19,534 nucleotides of DNA. Source: Roseivirga sp. UBA6061 (GTDB taxonomy: Bacteria; Bacteroidota; Bacteroidia; Cytophagales; Cyclobacteriaceae). The stretch spans positions 950-20,483 of the forward strand of contig DIYF01000066.1 in the NCBI GenBank assembly GCA_002427745.1. Direction: 5' to 3'. Of the stretch, positions 8,692-16,990 are shown one piece after another. The notes under the pieces are model-generated. The model was not told the origin of the DNA. It saw only the letters and a list, made by a program, of their open reading frames with translations, and ran no database searches. The position numbers and the translations under genes were made by a program. Position 1 is the stretch's first letter; the number at the start of each line of letters is the position of its first letter.

Positions 8692-9195
8692 CTACCTGAC
8701 CATAACCGACCACATGGTTTTCACTTTTGAGTTTTCCATGGATTTGAGCACCTCCTCAGGCAGCTCTTTCATGTCCTCGCTGATCTCAAACTTTGCACGC
8801 ATATTGCCATCTGTGCCGATCACCGCCACCCAGGAATTGGGCGTTTTGCTGAAGAGAAATATACCCGGTGGACTATCGATATGGGCAAAGCCCTGACCAA
8901 AGATACCCCGGATCTGGGCGAATACCTGTCCTCGGGTAGAAGTAACAAAACCACCATCGGTCCAGTGCCGCATAGTCGTGGTAGAATCATTCGGCCACTT
9001 TTGTACCAGTTCCCATCCTACCCTTACCGGGTTTCCGCTATCAACATAGGCGATGAGATCTTCCAGGCTGCCACTTATCCTCTTGCCATTTTTATCTGCT
9101 TCATACACTACTTTGTACAGCCCGGAATCCTGAGCCATTACCCCCGTGCAGCTCAAACCAAAGAGCAGCACCATCATAATTTTTCTGTTTGTCAT
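8692..9195 (-). CDS. Secreted protein of unknown function, weakly VirK-like
   Basis: A 167-residue protein with a clear signal peptide (MTNRKIMMVLLFGLSCTGVMAQ, cleavage near residue 22). The mature part begins DSGLYKVVYEADKNGKRISGSLEDLIAYVDSG and continues PVRVGWEL. That 'sGsl-dLi-al-sG-pVRv' pattern recalls the VirK-like family, but the likeness is weak and judged by eye. The middle is rich in Gly and aromatic residues and suggests beta structure. It is transcribed divergently from the LytTR regulator, with a direct-repeat site between them, so it may be a target of that regulator. It lies 164 bases upstream of the kinase on the same strand; no terminator is obvious in that gap, so some co-transcription is possible. 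Confidence 0.7.
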   Translation of the reverse strand: MTNRKIMMVLLFGLSCTGVMAQDSGLYKVVYEADKNGKRISGSLEDLIAYVDSGNPVRVGWELVQKWPNDSTTTMRHWTDGGFVTSTRGQVFAQIRGIFGQGFAHIDSPPGIFLFSKTPNSWVAVIGTDGNMRAKFEISEDMKELPEEVLKSMENSKVKTMWSVMVR

Positions 9196-9247
9196 ATGCT
9201 GAGTTTTCGAGAAAAATCCGTGGTTTTAAGGGTTTTTGAAAAACAAT

Positions 9248-9282
9248 TCAACCAACGACCAGATTACATCAACCAACAACCA
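9248..9282. promoter_or_regulatory. Probable LytTR binding site: two direct repeats 21 bp apart
   Basis: TCAACCAACGACCA (9248-9261) and TCAACCAACAACCA (9269-9282) match at 13 of 14 positions, and their starts are exactly 21 bp apart. LytTR-domain regulators such as AgrA bind pairs of roughly 9-bp direct repeats with about 12-13 bp between them, which is the same geometry. The site lies 53 bp from the minus-strand gene's start (9195) and 49 bp from the LytTR gene's start (9331), so it can serve either promoter. Confidence 0.55.
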
Positions 9283-9330
9283 TGGGCATTCTGGACGAAA
9301 TAGCGTAAGTTCAGGGTAGAACGAGATACC

Positions 9331-10110
9331 ATGCAGATTCTCAAAAAACGCTCTTCGAGACACTTCGGCTTTTGGCTTGTTTTCTGGATTATCCAGTCGC
9401 TGCTCTTTAGTGGCGGACAGCATATTGATTTTTATCTGGCCAAAAACCTGGCCATCGTATCACTACAGGCACTCCTGGTCTATACCAACCTACACCTTTT
9501 GACAAAGCTGCTTTCCCAGAGCAGATTCCTTTTATACGCGCTGTCAGTGCTAACCCTCATCTATCTCACCTTTGCCGTTTCCTTTGAGGTAATCGGAGTC
9601 TCTTTTGCCATTTTCTTTCCCGGAATAAAAAGAATTGTCCTACCGGGAGATGTCTCCTGGTGGCCTAGTGACTTCTGGCAGATTCTCTCAGGTTCAGCAC
9701 CCTACTCCATTGCCCTGCTGGGCAGTACTATTTTCCATCTGGTCAGGGACAAGGGTATCGGCAAAGAGCTTCCCGCACCCCCCTCAGCTGAGCAAGATTA
9801 CACCCTGATGCTCAAAGAAGGCAAGGTGATTCACAGACTGGACGTACGGGACATTCTCTATGTACAAGGCATGAAAGAATACGTCAGCTGGCATATGGCA
9901 GATAAGAAACTCGTCACACTTCATTCTCTTGCCAGTCTGGAATCCTTGCTGGGAGAAAAGGGATTTCTGAGAACACACAAGTCCTTTATTGTCAACACTA
10001 AAAGAGTCGAGGTGATTAAATACGACTCCGTAGAAATTCCGGGAAAGAAAATTCCGATTGGCCGTAGTTATCGTTCTAAAGTTCAGGATTGTTTCCGCTC
10101 AGAAATTTAA
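9331..10110 (+). CDS. Membrane-anchored LytTR family transcriptional regulator
   Basis: A 259-residue protein. Residues about 12-140 contain four hydrophobic helices, like the membrane part of LytS-type kinases but with no kinase domain. A Pro-rich linker (about 145-153) leads to a LytTR DNA-binding domain (about 155-255) with DVRDILYVQGMKEYVSWH, FLRTHKSFIVN and the C-terminal IPIGRSYR motif. It is therefore a one-component sensor: a membrane signal is read directly by a DNA-binding domain held at the membrane. The PhzF-family gene starts three bases after its stop, so the two form a transcript. A 21-bp-spaced direct repeat upstream suggests autoregulation. The signal is unknown. Confidence 0.88.
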   Translation: MQILKKRSSRHFGFWLVFWIIQSLLFSGGQHIDFYLAKNLAIVSLQALLVYTNLHLLTKLLSQSRFLLYALSVLTLIYLTFAVSFEVIGVSFAIFFPGIKRIVLPGDVSWWPSDFWQILSGSAPYSIALLGSTIFHLVRDKGIGKELPAPPSAEQDYTLMLKEGKVIHRLDVRDILYVQGMKEYVSWHMADKKLVTLHSLASLESLLGEKGFLRTHKSFIVNTKRVEVIKYDSVEIPGKKIPIGRSYRSKVQDCFRSEI

Positions 10111-10113
10111 ACC

Positions 10114-10902
10114 ATGCAGCTAGATCTTTATCAAATCGATGCCTTTACCGACAAAGTGTTTTCGGGCAACCCGGCCTGTGTCGTGCCATTGCCCTATTGG
10201 TTGCCGGATGAATTACTGCTTCAGATCACACAAGAGAACGCTGTAGCCGAAACGGCCTTCTTTGTTGTAAGCGAAGAGCATATAAAACTACGCTGGTTTA
10301 CACCGGAAATAGAAATGGACCTTTGCGAACATGCCACCCTGGCCACGGCTCATGCACTGAAGAGCATTCTGGATTATCCAAAAGACGAAATGATATTCAA
10401 CACCGCCAGCGGTGAACTGCGTGTGAAGGCCAATGGTGGACGCTACACCATGGATTTCCCTTCCAGAAAGCCTGAACCGGCTCTGCTTCCCTCAGTTGTT
10501 GCCGATTCGCTTAACAGGCATCCGCAGACAGTGCTGAAAGCCAGAGATTATGTGCTCGTCTATGAGCGGGAAGAAGATATCAGGAATATCCGGGTCAGTC
10601 AGCAGATACTGGACCAAATCAATCTCGATCCGGGAGGAGTGATTGTCACAGCCCCGGGAGATCATGCAGACTTTGTTTCGCGATTCTTTACACCCCAGGC
10701 CTCGATTCTGGAAGATCCGGTTACCGGTTCAGCACATTGCTCGCTGATACCTTATTGGGCTGAAGTACTGGGAAAAACCGAAATGCTGGCCCGCCAGCTA
10801 TCCTCCAGAGGGGGAACCCTGTATTGCGAAGATCGGGGAGAAAGAGTTTTAATCAGCGGCCAGGCCCGTACTTACTCCACAGGAATACTCCATACAGAAT
10901 AA
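10114..10902 (+). CDS. PhzF family isomerase-like protein
   Basis: A 262-residue cytoplasmic protein of normal PhzF length, with two similar halves expected from the diaminopimelate-epimerase-like fold. It opens with the family signature LYQIDAFTDKVFSGNPACVV. The proposed catalytic glutamate is Glu46 in ENAVAETAFF. LRWFTPEIEMDLCEHATLA and the later EDPVTGSAHCSL loop line the active site in relatives. Most family members outside phenazine producers have no known substrate, and no other phenazine gene is present, so phenazine synthesis should not be assumed. It follows the LytTR gene by three bases and is probably co-expressed. Confidence 0.88.
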   Translation: MQLDLYQIDAFTDKVFSGNPACVVPLPYWLPDELLLQITQENAVAETAFFVVSEEHIKLRWFTPEIEMDLCEHATLATAHALKSILDYPKDEMIFNTASGELRVKANGGRYTMDFPSRKPEPALLPSVVADSLNRHPQTVLKARDYVLVYEREEDIRNIRVSQQILDQINLDPGGVIVTAPGDHADFVSRFFTPQASILEDPVTGSAHCSLIPYWAEVLGKTEMLARQLSSRGGTLYCEDRGERVLISGQARTYSTGILHTE

Positions 10903-10908
10903 ATACAA

Positions 10909-10949
10909 GGTCTGTCGCTGACCATAGTCAAACTATGTTGTGTTTCTTC
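10909..10949. terminator. Candidate terminator between convergent genes
   Basis: CATAGT-CAA-ACTATG (10923-10937) is a perfect six-pair stem with a three-base loop, followed by TTGTGTTTCTT on the plus strand. A second small stem, GGTC...GACC (10909-10912 with 10920-10923), lies just before it. It sits in the 58-base gap between the convergent phzF-like and lipocalin-like genes, where a terminator is expected. The stem is short and AT-rich. Confidence 0.4.
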
Positions 10950-10960
10950 CATTCACCGGG

Positions 10961-11482
10961 TTACTTCACCTTATCCCAGGTGTAATTTCTTTGTGGTGTC
11001 CACTCTCCTTTCTCATCAATGGTAAAAGAGGCCGCTATGTGCTGGTTGTTTTTTGTTTCTGACCTGTGGCCTGACCGGAAAAAGGAACCATCCGGACTGA
11101 AAAAGGTCTGATCGATTGAGCCGGGCAGCATTTCTCCCTGGCCAAAAACGCCCCCATAACCAAACTGTAAAGCATACACCTTCTTGTCTCCCGGGTGCCA
11201 GAAAGTTCTGAACTCCCAAAAGGGCTCTGTCTTTTCACCCTGATGAAAGCCATATAGCGTTCCCTTCATACTTTTGCCATCTACCCCCTTTTCCCAGACC
11301 ATACCAAAAGCTTCATAAGGATCGTCTTCGCCCTGGTACTTCGCGTTGCTGGCTTTCCACTCGCCTACCATATCATCTATCGATTTCAGAAACCACTCCG
11401 GTATAGCAAAGGCTTCCTTTCCCTGGGCGCAAAGGCTGATACACAGGACACAAAAGAGCTTTGTCAATAAAAATCTTCGCAT
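10961..11482 (-). CDS. Secreted lipocalin-like protein of unknown function
   Basis: A 173-residue protein with an N-terminal signal peptide (RRFLLTKLFCVLCISLCAQ). The mature part starts with IDDMVGEWKASN and has repeated beta-strand-like stretches (FGMVWEKGVDGKSMKGTLYG, EFRTFWHPGDKKVYALQFGYG), as in small lipocalin-like domains such as DUF1579-type proteins, where an initial 'G-W' motif closes the barrel. No catalytic motif can be named. It lies downstream of the AraC-type gene on the same strand with a 68-base gap, so it may be controlled by that regulator or have its own promoter. Other frames over it also give medium-length open frames, but only this one has a signal peptide and a sensible composition. 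Confidence 0.7.
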   Translation of the reverse strand: MRRFLLTKLFCVLCISLCAQGKEAFAIPEWFLKSIDDMVGEWKASNAKYQGEDDPYEAFGMVWEKGVDGKSMKGTLYGFHQGEKTEPFWEFRTFWHPGDKKVYALQFGYGGVFGQGEMLPGSIDQTFFSPDGSFFRSGHRSETKNNQHIAASFTIDEKGEWTPQRNYTWDKVK

Positions 11483-11550
11483 GAGTTTTTTAGGCCAAAG
11501 TAGCCCCTTAGCCCCTCCTAAGCGTCATTTTGGGTAGAGTGTGACTTATT

Positions 11551-12684
11551 TCAGCTTAAACTTTTGAGATAAGCCGATGGGGTGAGGCCCGTTTCCTTTT
11601 TGAAATAGCGATTGAAGGTATTTTTATTATTGAAGCCACTTTCCATGGCGATGCCCAGGATGGTATAATTGGCAAATTCAGGGCTTGAGAGTTTTGCTTT
11701 TACCTCCTCCAGCCTGTAGCTGTTTACGTACTCATAGAATCCCTTTCCCAGTTCTTCGTTGAGTAGCTGAGAAAGAGTATTTCCGCTGATGTCCAGCATG
11801 GCAGCCAGGTCGTTGAGCTTGAGTTCACTTTCCAGGTGAGGTTTCTGAGTAACCATCAGTTCATCCAGTTGCCTGAGTATAGCGCCTGATTCACGTGCTT
11901 CACCTTTGGGCTTTTCATGACGCCCGTTGGCATCAGCCAGAAAAACCTCCTTAAATACCTTCTGCTGTCGCAGCGCCATAAATGCCAGCAGGTGGATCAT
12001 GGCCGCACTACTTAGCATAAGAATGTAGTCTACCTCATGGAAAAAGCCATTGGCCAGGGTCAGCCAGAGAATTCCGGCAAAATCAATTGCCCAGTAAATA
12101 AAGAATGCCAGATTGAATTTAATCAGCCAGCCCAGGTGTTTGACTCTTTTCGCATGGTTGTTCTCTCTTCTGGCTTTACGAAGCGATATGCCGGATAAGT
12201 AGATATAGCTCAGTGACTGCAGAATGTGTACAAAGGCGTAGACGGTAACCCACCATGAGGCCTGTAGCTCTTCCAGAGCGAAATACCCCTCAAAGTAAGC
12301 CACCTTTTCTGCAGCGGAGAGCGTATAGAAGCTCCAGTAAAAGATAACGCCCAGGATAATGACCAAAAAATGAGGCCAGTACCGTGACCATCTGAAAATA
12401 AAGCCGGGCTCTGTCAGTGACCGCGTATAGAAGTAGTAAAGTGGCCCCAGTAGAAAAAATAAAGGATTAGGTGCCAGAATGAAGTGAGGAAAATAACGAT
12501 ACAGTCCACTGCTGAGGAAGAGGTAATTGACTACAAGCAGGGAAATGACAATCACCAGCCCAGCCAGAAACAGACCGGCCGGCTTTTTGCCTTTCAGAAT
12601 AAGCGGTATAAGAATGAAGCCCTGAAAAACACCAAAAGCCAGTAGTAAAGACCAGAGGTCAAACTGAACATCAGAAAGCATCAT
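11551..12684 (-). CDS. Membrane-anchored AraC family transcriptional regulator
   Basis: A 377-residue protein. Residues about 10-240 contain seven hydrophobic helices. A charged linker (about 241-275) leads to the AraC DNA-binding domain (about 285-377), with the first helix-turn-helix at LNDLAAMLDISGNTLSQLLNEELGKGFYEYVNSYRLEEV and the second at TILGIAMESGFNNKNTFNRYFKKETGLTPSAYL. This membrane 7TM-AraC layout is common in Bacteroidota and implies a signal sensed in the membrane. The second ATG at 12681 is an equally possible start and changes only one residue. The gene follows ctlX on the same strand with a 134-base gap, so its own promoter is likely. Target genes are unknown. Confidence 0.9.
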   Translation of the reverse strand: MMLSDVQFDLWSLLLAFGVFQGFILIPLILKGKKPAGLFLAGLVIVISLLVVNYLFLSSGLYRYFPHFILAPNPLFFLLGPLYYFYTRSLTEPGFIFRWSRYWPHFLVIILGVIFYWSFYTLSAAEKVAYFEGYFALEELQASWWVTVYAFVHILQSLSYIYLSGISLRKARRENNHAKRVKHLGWLIKFNLAFFIYWAIDFAGILWLTLANGFFHEVDYILMLSSAAMIHLLAFMALRQQKVFKEVFLADANGRHEKPKGEARESGAILRQLDELMVTQKPHLESELKLNDLAAMLDISGNTLSQLLNEELGKGFYEYVNSYRLEEVKAKLSSPEFANYTILGIAMESGFNNKNTFNRYFKKETGLTPSAYLKSLS

Positions 12685-12818
12685 GTAATGTACCTACGAT
12701 GGACAATGGTTTGAGTTTACCATCAGCCCCCTGCCTAAGCAGTATGTTCTTCCCGGACCGACAGTCTTATATTAACATGCGGGCCTGTGAGCACAGCGGC
12801 CAAAATGGATGCCGTTTA

Positions 12819-13733
12819 TTAGTTTACGCGGCACATCATACAGCGGATACTGCCTCCCCCGTACTTTTCAATGGTGGGAATGGGTACAGATAGCAGGCGG
12901 GAATACTGAGAAAGCCTCTCCTTTTGATCGAGGTCAAGACTGTGCATGGCAGCATCCGACATGATCAGAACAGACTGGCCTGCGTCATTTTCTACCTCGA
13001 GCATATTACCCGCAAAGGCATACATCTGATCATAGGTGATGGAAACCACCTCATGTCCTGTTTTTTCCAGGGCGTCCAGCACATTTTTTCGCTGGTCTTC
13101 CGGAATGGACTCGCTGCAGATCACCACGTATTCATCGGCCAGACACATCATCACATTGGTATGATAGATCTCCATACCATCTTTGTCAAGTGCCTCGAAA
13201 ATCACCGGTTCAAAGCCCATGATTTCGCTGAACTTATGGAGTACATCCGGGTTGGTCCGGGCCGATACACAGGCATAGGCAATCTCTCGCGGATAGTCGA
13301 AGATGACGCTTCCGGTGCTCTCCAGAAATTTATTCTCCTCTTCATAATGTGTGAGGTCGATAAATTCATCGATGTTGACTCCCTGCTCCTTTAGCTGATC
13401 AAAGATTTCAGGCCTCCGCTCATCGCGTCTGTTTTCAGCCAGCATAGGGTATAGCACCACTTTGGAGTTTCGGTGGAACGAGACCCAGTTATTGGGAAAA
13501 ACGGCATTGGGTTTCACCGGACTGTCAGAATCCTCCACGACCAATACGTTTACACCGGCCTCTTTCAGAGTACGCACGGCATTGTCAAACTCCTCTAAAG
13601 CAGCATGTTGAATGGCATTGGTATTCTCGTAGCCTTCCATTACCTGGAAAGCATTTGTTTCGGCCGAAGCAGGGTCATATCCGAAGTGCTTAGGCCTCAT
13701 CATCATGATGGTTTTGGCAGCCTGTTTTGACAT
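12819..13733 (-). CDS. ctlX: CtlX-type citrulline/dimethylarginine hydrolase family protein
   Basis: A 304-residue cytoplasmic protein of the amidinotransferase/DDAH fold. The N-terminal TIMMMRPKHFGYDPASAETNAFQ and C-terminal YGGGSIRCMM segments are the family signature. Putative active-site parts are PNAVFPNNW (75-83), LESTGS (137-142), His191 in HTN, and the nucleophile Cys298; a second Cys301 lies three residues on. Enzymes of this superfamily attack the guanidino or ureido group of arginine-like compounds through a covalent Cys intermediate. The CtlX family has been linked to citrulline use, but the substrate here is not proved by sequence. Its start lies 13 bases after the stop of a barrel-like protein gene, so the two probably share a transcript. 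No signal peptide is seen. Confidence 0.85.
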   Translation of the reverse strand: MSKQAAKTIMMMRPKHFGYDPASAETNAFQVMEGYENTNAIQHAALEEFDNAVRTLKEAGVNVLVVEDSDSPVKPNAVFPNNWVSFHRNSKVVLYPMLAENRRDERRPEIFDQLKEQGVNIDEFIDLTHYEEENKFLESTGSVIFDYPREIAYACVSARTNPDVLHKFSEIMGFEPVIFEALDKDGMEIYHTNVMMCLADEYVVICSESIPEDQRKNVLDALEKTGHEVVSITYDQMYAFAGNMLEVENDAGQSVLIMSDAAMHSLDLDQKERLSQYSRLLSVPIPTIEKYGGGSIRCMMCRVN

Positions 13734-13746
13734 GCCGAAAGATAGA

Positions 13747-14550
13747 TTATTTCCCCGGAATTCTAATAGCTACACCCGCACCAATCAATCTGTCTGGCGT
13801 AAAATCACTGATCCCCACACCTCCGAAAACATCAATCTGAAAATTAGGACTGACTGAGTAGAGCAGACCAAAATCGCTTAGCAGAAAACTGTCTGACAGC
13901 TCGGGAAAAGTCATGTAGAACTCGGCAAAAAGAGATAATTTGGGAGTAGCCGCATAGCCCAGCACCGCAGAAGCTGTGCCTGTAAAGGAATTAAACTCAC
14001 CATTCACTACCCCGCCTACATTATATCCCAGGGATAAAGACTCACCCAGGTTGTGCTGCATGTTGAACCTCATATCGATGGATGATTCACCATCAAGGCT
14101 GGTCAGCCATGGTCCGCTGTAATTGATAAGGAATGCTGTTTGCGGACCTCCCCGGTCGTTCATATCAAACAGGTGAACCCTGGCCCCGATTCCGGTAGGA
14201 ACAAGTTCAACACCGGAGCCCTCACTATCACCTCCTGCTCTCAACCTGGTTTCAAGCAAAGACTGGGAAAAGAGCAGTTCGAAGCCTTCAGAAACGCCAA
14301 ATCGCACCTGGGTAGAATTGTAGATATTCAGGTCAATATTCAGCTCATTGAATCCATTGAACCCCAGACGTGTGGTCTGAAAAGAAAACCCCGACTCTAT
14401 CTGTACCATGCCTTTGGGAATCAGGAAGGCAGAAGCCGTCTGGGTGGGGCGGTCACTGGCAAGCGCTGTGGTATCTGACTGGGCACACAGGCCTGTGGTG
14501 AAGGAGATAAGAACGAGAAATGTGAAAAGTCTTTGCATAGGCATAAGCAT
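13747..14550 (-). CDS. Outer-membrane beta-barrel-like transporter, MetA-pathway (PF13557) type
   Basis: About 267 residues. The longest frame begins with TTG at 14571, but in-frame ATGs at 14550, 14544 and 14538 give a cleaner signal peptide (QRLFTFLVLISFTTGLCAQ), so 14550 is used here. The mature part opens ALASDRPTQTASAFLIPKGMVQIESGFSF, the motif of the 'putative MetA-pathway of phenol degradation' family. It continues with alternating strands and GIGARVHLFD, and ends VGISDFTPDRLIGAGVAIRIPGK. It most likely forms an outer-membrane barrel; what passes through it is unknown. It is the upstream partner of ctlX (13-base gap) and a paralogue of the next gene. The family name does not mean phenol degradation takes place here. 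Confidence 0.75.
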   Translation of the reverse strand: MLMPMQRLFTFLVLISFTTGLCAQSDTTALASDRPTQTASAFLIPKGMVQIESGFSFQTTRLGFNGFNELNIDLNIYNSTQVRFGVSEGFELLFSQSLLETRLRAGGDSEGSGVELVPTGIGARVHLFDMNDRGGPQTAFLINYSGPWLTSLDGESSIDMRFNMQHNLGESLSLGYNVGGVVNGEFNSFTGTASAVLGYAATPKLSLFAEFYMTFPELSDSFLLSDFGLLYSVSPNFQIDVFGGVGISDFTPDRLIGAGVAIRIPGK

Positions 14551-14667
14551 TTGAGCTATGTAAATTCGCAACTATAATACAAAATAGAACAGGTCAGAAT
14601 ACAAATTGTTCTGTAGAAAAAGGTCTCTATAAAAGGCAACGATTACTTATCGGTACTGAACGGTGAA

Positions 14668-15468
14668 TTATCTGCCGTGAGGGATACGAAAACTCAATCC
14701 TGCCCCAAAAATCGAATCTGGTCCGAAGTCAGAAACAGCCGTACCGAAATAGGTATCTATCTGAAAATTAGCATTTACACTGTAGGCAAAGCCCACATCC
14801 ATATTTTGTTGGGACCTCTCTACTGTATTATCTCCTGAGTTACCGAAGACCTCTACATATGTGGAAAACCTCTGACTGATCTGGTACCCAAGCATCAATG
14901 TATATAGAGTGCTGGCATCATTCAGGTCGTCTTCCAGTAAAACTCCCAGGTTGGTGCTCAGTACCAGTTTTTCGGAGAGGTTTTGCTGAAGACTTAAGCG
15001 AAGGTCTGCCTGAGTACCGGCACCTGAATCAGACAACACAGGACCTCCTATATGCCCTAGTACAGATACCTGCGGACCGCTATGGCGACTCTCGAACAAG
15101 CGGACTTTTGCCCCAATCAGGGTAGGACCAAATTCAGTATCTGTAGAAATTTCGTTAAACCGAACGCTTCCAATATTCTGAATTAATCGCAATTCCACCT
15201 TATCGCCAAGTCCGTACCTGAACAGAGAGGTGTTATAGGTAAACACTTCTGTGTTATTAAAGGAAACGGATCCATTGGCATGGAAAAAGGGGAAAATACC
15301 CTCTTCATACTGAACCCCGGTTTCAATCTGGAAATAGCCCCTGGGTATTACAGAGGCAGATTGGGTTCGACTGGGGCGATCAGTAACCATCTCAGAACCC
15401 GAACTTTCCTGAGCCACAGCCAATGAGGTAACCAAACTGAATACGAGAAGAGACCAGAGCTTTTTCAT
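14668..15468 (-). CDS. Outer-membrane beta-barrel-like transporter, paralogue
   Basis: A 266-residue protein with a signal peptide (MKKLWSLLVFSLVTSLAVAQ) and the same opening motif, MVTDRPSRTQSASVIPRGYFQIETGVQY. The middle carries LIGAKVRLFESRHSGPQVSVLGHIGGP, and the end AVSDFGPDSIFGAGLSFRIPHGR aligns with the end of its neighbour. Shared opening, GAKVRLF-like strand and C-terminal strand show tandem duplication followed by strong divergence in the loops. A 117-base gap separates it from the chosen start of the downstream copy, and its last residues lie close to that gap with no clear terminator. It probably forms a barrel in the outer membrane; substrate unknown. Confidence 0.78.
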   Translation of the reverse strand: MKKLWSLLVFSLVTSLAVAQESSGSEMVTDRPSRTQSASVIPRGYFQIETGVQYEEGIFPFFHANGSVSFNNTEVFTYNTSLFRYGLGDKVELRLIQNIGSVRFNEISTDTEFGPTLIGAKVRLFESRHSGPQVSVLGHIGGPVLSDSGAGTQADLRLSLQQNLSEKLVLSTNLGVLLEDDLNDASTLYTLMLGYQISQRFSTYVEVFGNSGDNTVERSQQNMDVGFAYSVNANFQIDTYFGTAVSDFGPDSIFGAGLSFRIPHGR

Positions 15469-15537
15469 AAGTAAATGTGTTTACCGGTATGTTCCTTAAA
15501 AACAACGCAGGTAATCACCTTACAACTCAGGAAATAG

Positions 15538-15572
15538 AATAACGGTAACCACCTGTGATACACGGGGTTATT
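15538..15572 (-). terminator. Stem-loop after hisIE, possible terminator
   Basis: AATAAC (15538-15543) pairs with GTTATT (15567-15572). As an alternative, TAACC (15546-15550) pairs with GGTTA (15566-15570) and continues inward with two bulges to a GTG/CAC stem around an ATA loop. It lies 27 bases after the hisIE stop, where the his operon should end, but there is no good U-run. Confidence 0.3.
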
Positions 15573-15598
15573 ATGACCGTAAAAGGGGAAAACGCGGC

Positions 15599-16213
15599 TT
15601 ATTTATGTCTGCCCTGAAGTACTTTGATAATATCCTTGAGAGAATAGCCCTTGGCTTCCAGCAGAATCATATAATGGAACAATAAGTCAGCTCCTTCATT
15701 GAGAAAGAGTTCTTCATTGTCGTCTTTGGCTTCAATCACCAATTCAACAGCTTCCTCTCCTACTTTCTGAGCCACTTTATTGATCCCCTTAGCAAAAAGA
15801 CTGGCTGTATAAGAAGTGTCAGGTGACTGGGTTCTTCTCTGTTTGATTACCCGGGTCAGGTGGTCGAGAAAGCCGGTAGCCCCCTCATTGCTATCATCAA
15901 AACAGGTATCCGTTCCGGTATGACAGGTAGGTCCATCAGGTTTGGCCGTTACCAGCAGCGTATCACTGTCGCAGTCAATCAGAATGTCAGTAAGGTTCAG
16001 GTAGTTTTTTGATGTCTCTCCTTTGGTCCAGAGGCGCTGTTTGCTGCGGCTGAAAAAAGTCACTTTGGCCGTGTCCAGTGTTTTCTGCAGCGCTTCGGCA
16101 TTCATATAGCCCAGCATCAGTACTTTGTGCGTCTGATCATCCTGCACCACTACGGGTACGAGTCCGTCATTCTTTGCAAAATCAACCTGCTCTGTATTCT
16201 CTAGTTTTCTCAT
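15599..16213 (-). CDS. hisIE: Bifunctional phosphoribosyl-AMP cyclohydrolase / phosphoribosyl-ATP pyrophosphatase
   Basis: A 204-residue cytoplasmic fusion that carries out the second and third steps of histidine synthesis. The HisI half (about 1-110) has [30 protein letters not shown], the metal-binding [11 protein letters not shown] (Asp80, Cys81, Asp82, Asp84) and cysteines 97 and 104 ([11 protein letters not shown]). The HisE half (about 113-204) has [14 protein letters not shown] and [14 protein letters not shown], helices of the MazG-like all-alpha fold. HisE acts before HisI in the pathway although it is the C-terminal half. The start ATG overlaps the hisF stop as ATGA, so translation is coupled. 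Length and motifs are normal. Confidence 0.96.
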   Translation of the reverse strand: MRKLENTEQVDFAKNDGLVPVVVQDDQTHKVLMLGYMNAEALQKTLDTAKVTFFSRSKQRLWTKGETSKNYLNLTDILIDCDSDTLLVTAKPDGPTCHTGTDTCFDDSNEGATGFLDHLTRVIKQRRTQSPDTSYTASLFAKGINKVAQKVGEEAVELVIEAKDDNEELFLNEGADLLFHYMILLEAKGYSLKDIIKVLQGRHK

Positions 16214-16971
16214 TGCTCTATCCTGATAGGAATGGATTTCTCTTTTAGGTATTGTTTTAGGTCGGGAACAGCTATTTCCTTAAAGTGAAAAATGCTGGCC
16301 GCCAGGGCGGCATCTGCTTTACCGGCCGTAAAGGTATCGACAAAATGTTCCATATTGCCTGCTCCACCCGAGGCAATTACGGGAATAGAAAGCATCCCGG
16401 AAATCTCTGCGGTAAGGGCATTGGCAAAGCCCCCTTTGGTTCCGTCATGGTCCATGGAAGTGAGCAGTATTTCACCGGCTCCTCTTTGCTCTACCTCCTG
16501 TGCCCAGGGTATGGTTCGAAGCGCTGTCGGGGTGCGACCGCCCCTCACATGAACTATATGTTCTCCCTCAACATATCGGGTATCAATGGCTACCACCACA
16601 CACTGGCTACCAAATTCCAGGGCCAGTTCATTGATCAGATCAGGTCTTTTTACGGCTGAAGAGTTAATGGAGATTTTGTCTGCTCCGGCATTGAGCAAAG
16701 CAGAAACGTCTTCAACAGAAGAAATACCTCCTCCTACCGTAAAAGGGATATTGATTTCTGCCGCCACACGATTCACAAGTTCCACCAGCGTTTTGCGCTT
16801 TTCCACGGTGGCCGTAATATCCAGGAACACCAGCTCATCGGCTCCTTCTTCGGCATAACGGGCCGCGAGCTCTACCGGATCCCCGGCATCTCTCAGGCCC
16901 ACAAAGTTGACTCCTTTGACGGTACGGCCATCCTTGATATCAAGGCAGGGAATAATTCTTTTGGTTAACAT
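16210..16971 (-). CDS. hisF: Imidazole glycerol phosphate synthase cyclase subunit
   Basis: A 253-residue (beta/alpha)8 barrel. It uses ammonia from HisH and PRFAR to make imidazole-glycerol phosphate and AICAR. The catalytic pair is Asp11 ([11 protein letters not shown]) and Asp130 (VVVAIDTRY). Phosphate-binding loops are FTVGGGISS (around 77-85) and IASGGAGN in the second half. Length and termini match the family. It overlaps hisIE by four bases and follows hisA with a 78-base gap that holds a weak inverted repeat. Confidence 0.97.
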   Translation of the reverse strand: MLTKRIIPCLDIKDGRTVKGVNFVGLRDAGDPVELAARYAEEGADELVFLDITATVEKRKTLVELVNRVAAEINIPFTVGGGISSVEDVSALLNAGADKISINSSAVKRPDLINELALEFGSQCVVVAIDTRYVEGEHIVHVRGGRTPTALRTIPWAQEVEQRGAGEILLTSMDHDGTKGGFANALTAEISGMLSIPVIASGGAGNMEHFVDTFTAGKADAALAASIFHFKEIAVPDLKQYLKEKSIPIRIEQ

Positions 16972-16990
16972 CCGTTTATTTTATTTCTCA

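Noticed and set aside
9231..9243. GTTTTT-G-AAAAAC palindrome upstream of the secreted-protein gene
   Set aside because: A simple A/T-run dyad; no match to a known operator, and chance is likely.
10114..10902. Phenazine biosynthesis cluster suggested by the PhzF-like gene
   Set aside because: No other phz gene is nearby, and the PhzF family is widespread outside phenazine producers.
12782..12801. GGCC...GGCC stem around CTGTG-AG-CACAG after ctlX as a terminator
   Set aside because: The loop is too small or the stem is bulged, and no U-run follows on the minus strand.
12924..13394. 156-residue plus-strand open frame over ctlX
   Set aside because: Antisense of a clear enzyme gene, with no recognisable domain.
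14586..14612. AGAACA/TGTTCT inverted repeat before the downstream barrel gene
   Set aside because: Arms of only six bases with 15 between them in AT-rich DNA; not enough for a site call.
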